A DNA stretch of 21,312 nt from positions 1-21,312 of IMG/VR virus record IMGVR_UViG_3300010389_000164, one strand, 5' to 3'. Of the stretch, positions 21,201 through 21,312 are shown one piece after another. A program made the translations under genes and the position numbers. Origin of the DNA: a virus. Under the pieces are notes generated by a model, which saw only the letters and a program-made list of their open reading frames with translations, did not search any database and was not told where the DNA came from. Every line of letters begins with the position of its first letter. The first letter of the stretch is position 1.

Positions 21201-21312
21201 ATGCCAACACAGGTACAGTTCAGGCGGGGGACGACGTCCGAGAATCTGGCATTCGCCGGGGCCCCGGGCGAGATCACCGTCGACACGACCATCAACACCG
21301 TCCGCGTGCACA
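21201..21312 (+). CDS. Mtd/fibre-like protein, N-terminal 37 codons (3' partial)
   Basis: The ATG at 21201, 11 nt after the previous stop, opens a frame that runs off the window edge. The first residues read MPTQVQFRRGTTSENLAF, then AGAPGEITVDTTINTVRVH. The pattern VQFRxGTTxxxxxFxGAxxEITVDTxxNTVxVH is what I recall from the N-terminus of the Bordetella phage tropism protein Mtd and of many fibre proteins, where it forms a small trimeric beta-prism base. Codon usage agrees with the preceding genes. The receptor-binding part is outside the window. Whether it has an Mtd-like variable C-type lectin end cannot be judged here. Confidence 0.65.
   Translation, partial: MPTQVQFRRGTTSENLAFAGAPGEITVDTTINTVRVH

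Noticed and set aside
21201-21312. Calling a diversity-generating retroelement
   Set aside because: Only the generic N-terminal base of an Mtd-like protein is present; no variable region, template repeat or reverse transcriptase is visible in the window.

Overview
The window is one continuous, single-direction block of virion structural genes from a tailed, high-GC phage (or phage-like genome), with every convincing gene on the + strand. The tail tube-like, baseplate J-like and OB-fold spike-like proteins point to a contractile-tail (myovirus-type) particle. Several features recall cyanophages: many fibre and adapter proteins with 'TKxYVD' and 'YGGTGV' modules, a SwmB-like domain of the kind known from motile Synechococcus, and a cyanophage-style giant structural protein. 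The host is therefore plausibly a picocyanobacterium, but this is inference; there is no host gene, tRNA, integrase, photosynthesis gene, mobile element or CRISPR array here.

Layout. (1) 1-3294, head and tube: the C-terminal part of a Mu gpI-like protease/scaffold protein, a Mu gpF-like head morphogenesis protein with a Cys/His cluster, a small decoration-like protein, the HK97-fold major capsid protein and a gp19-like tail tube protein, closed by a strong UUCG-loop terminator (3321-3346). (2) 3389-15766, baseplate and tail tip: a small structural protein, a 1027-aa baseplate J/gp6-like protein with a long repeat-bearing extension, a 556-aa protein with a discoidin-like domain, a 68-aa adapter, a 1705-aa Cys-rich giant protein with a DxGxF/Y array, an Ig-like domain and a MIDAS-like end, a gp5-like OB-fold spike protein, and a protein with three WW repeats plus a GNAT-like C-terminus. 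(3) 15770-17236: a SwmB-like + gp36/DUF1320-like fusion and a small fibre-type protein. (4) 17249-21312, tail fibres: a 224-aa fibre protein, a 699-aa fibre, a terminator, a 249-aa paralogue sharing the fibre N-terminus, a 103-aa module protein, and the first 37 codons of an Mtd-like protein running off the end.

From 3389 to 20029 the genes overlap or lie at most 42 nt apart, suggesting one late transcript with translational coupling; the capsid and tube genes instead have strong ribosome binding sites and the most C-ending codon usage, as expected for the most abundant virion proteins. Head genes look Mu-like while tube, baseplate and spike look T4-like, so the module set is mosaic. Portal, terminase, sheath, tape measure and sheath-associated baseplate genes are not in this window.

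The most unusual signal is a short acidic-glycine-aromatic motif ([D/N]-x-G-x-[F/Y]). It occurs about 20 times in the 1705-aa protein and also forms the extreme C-terminus of five other structural proteins in the cluster. It may be a shared docking or assembly signal. No gene-free stretch exceeds 94 bases.
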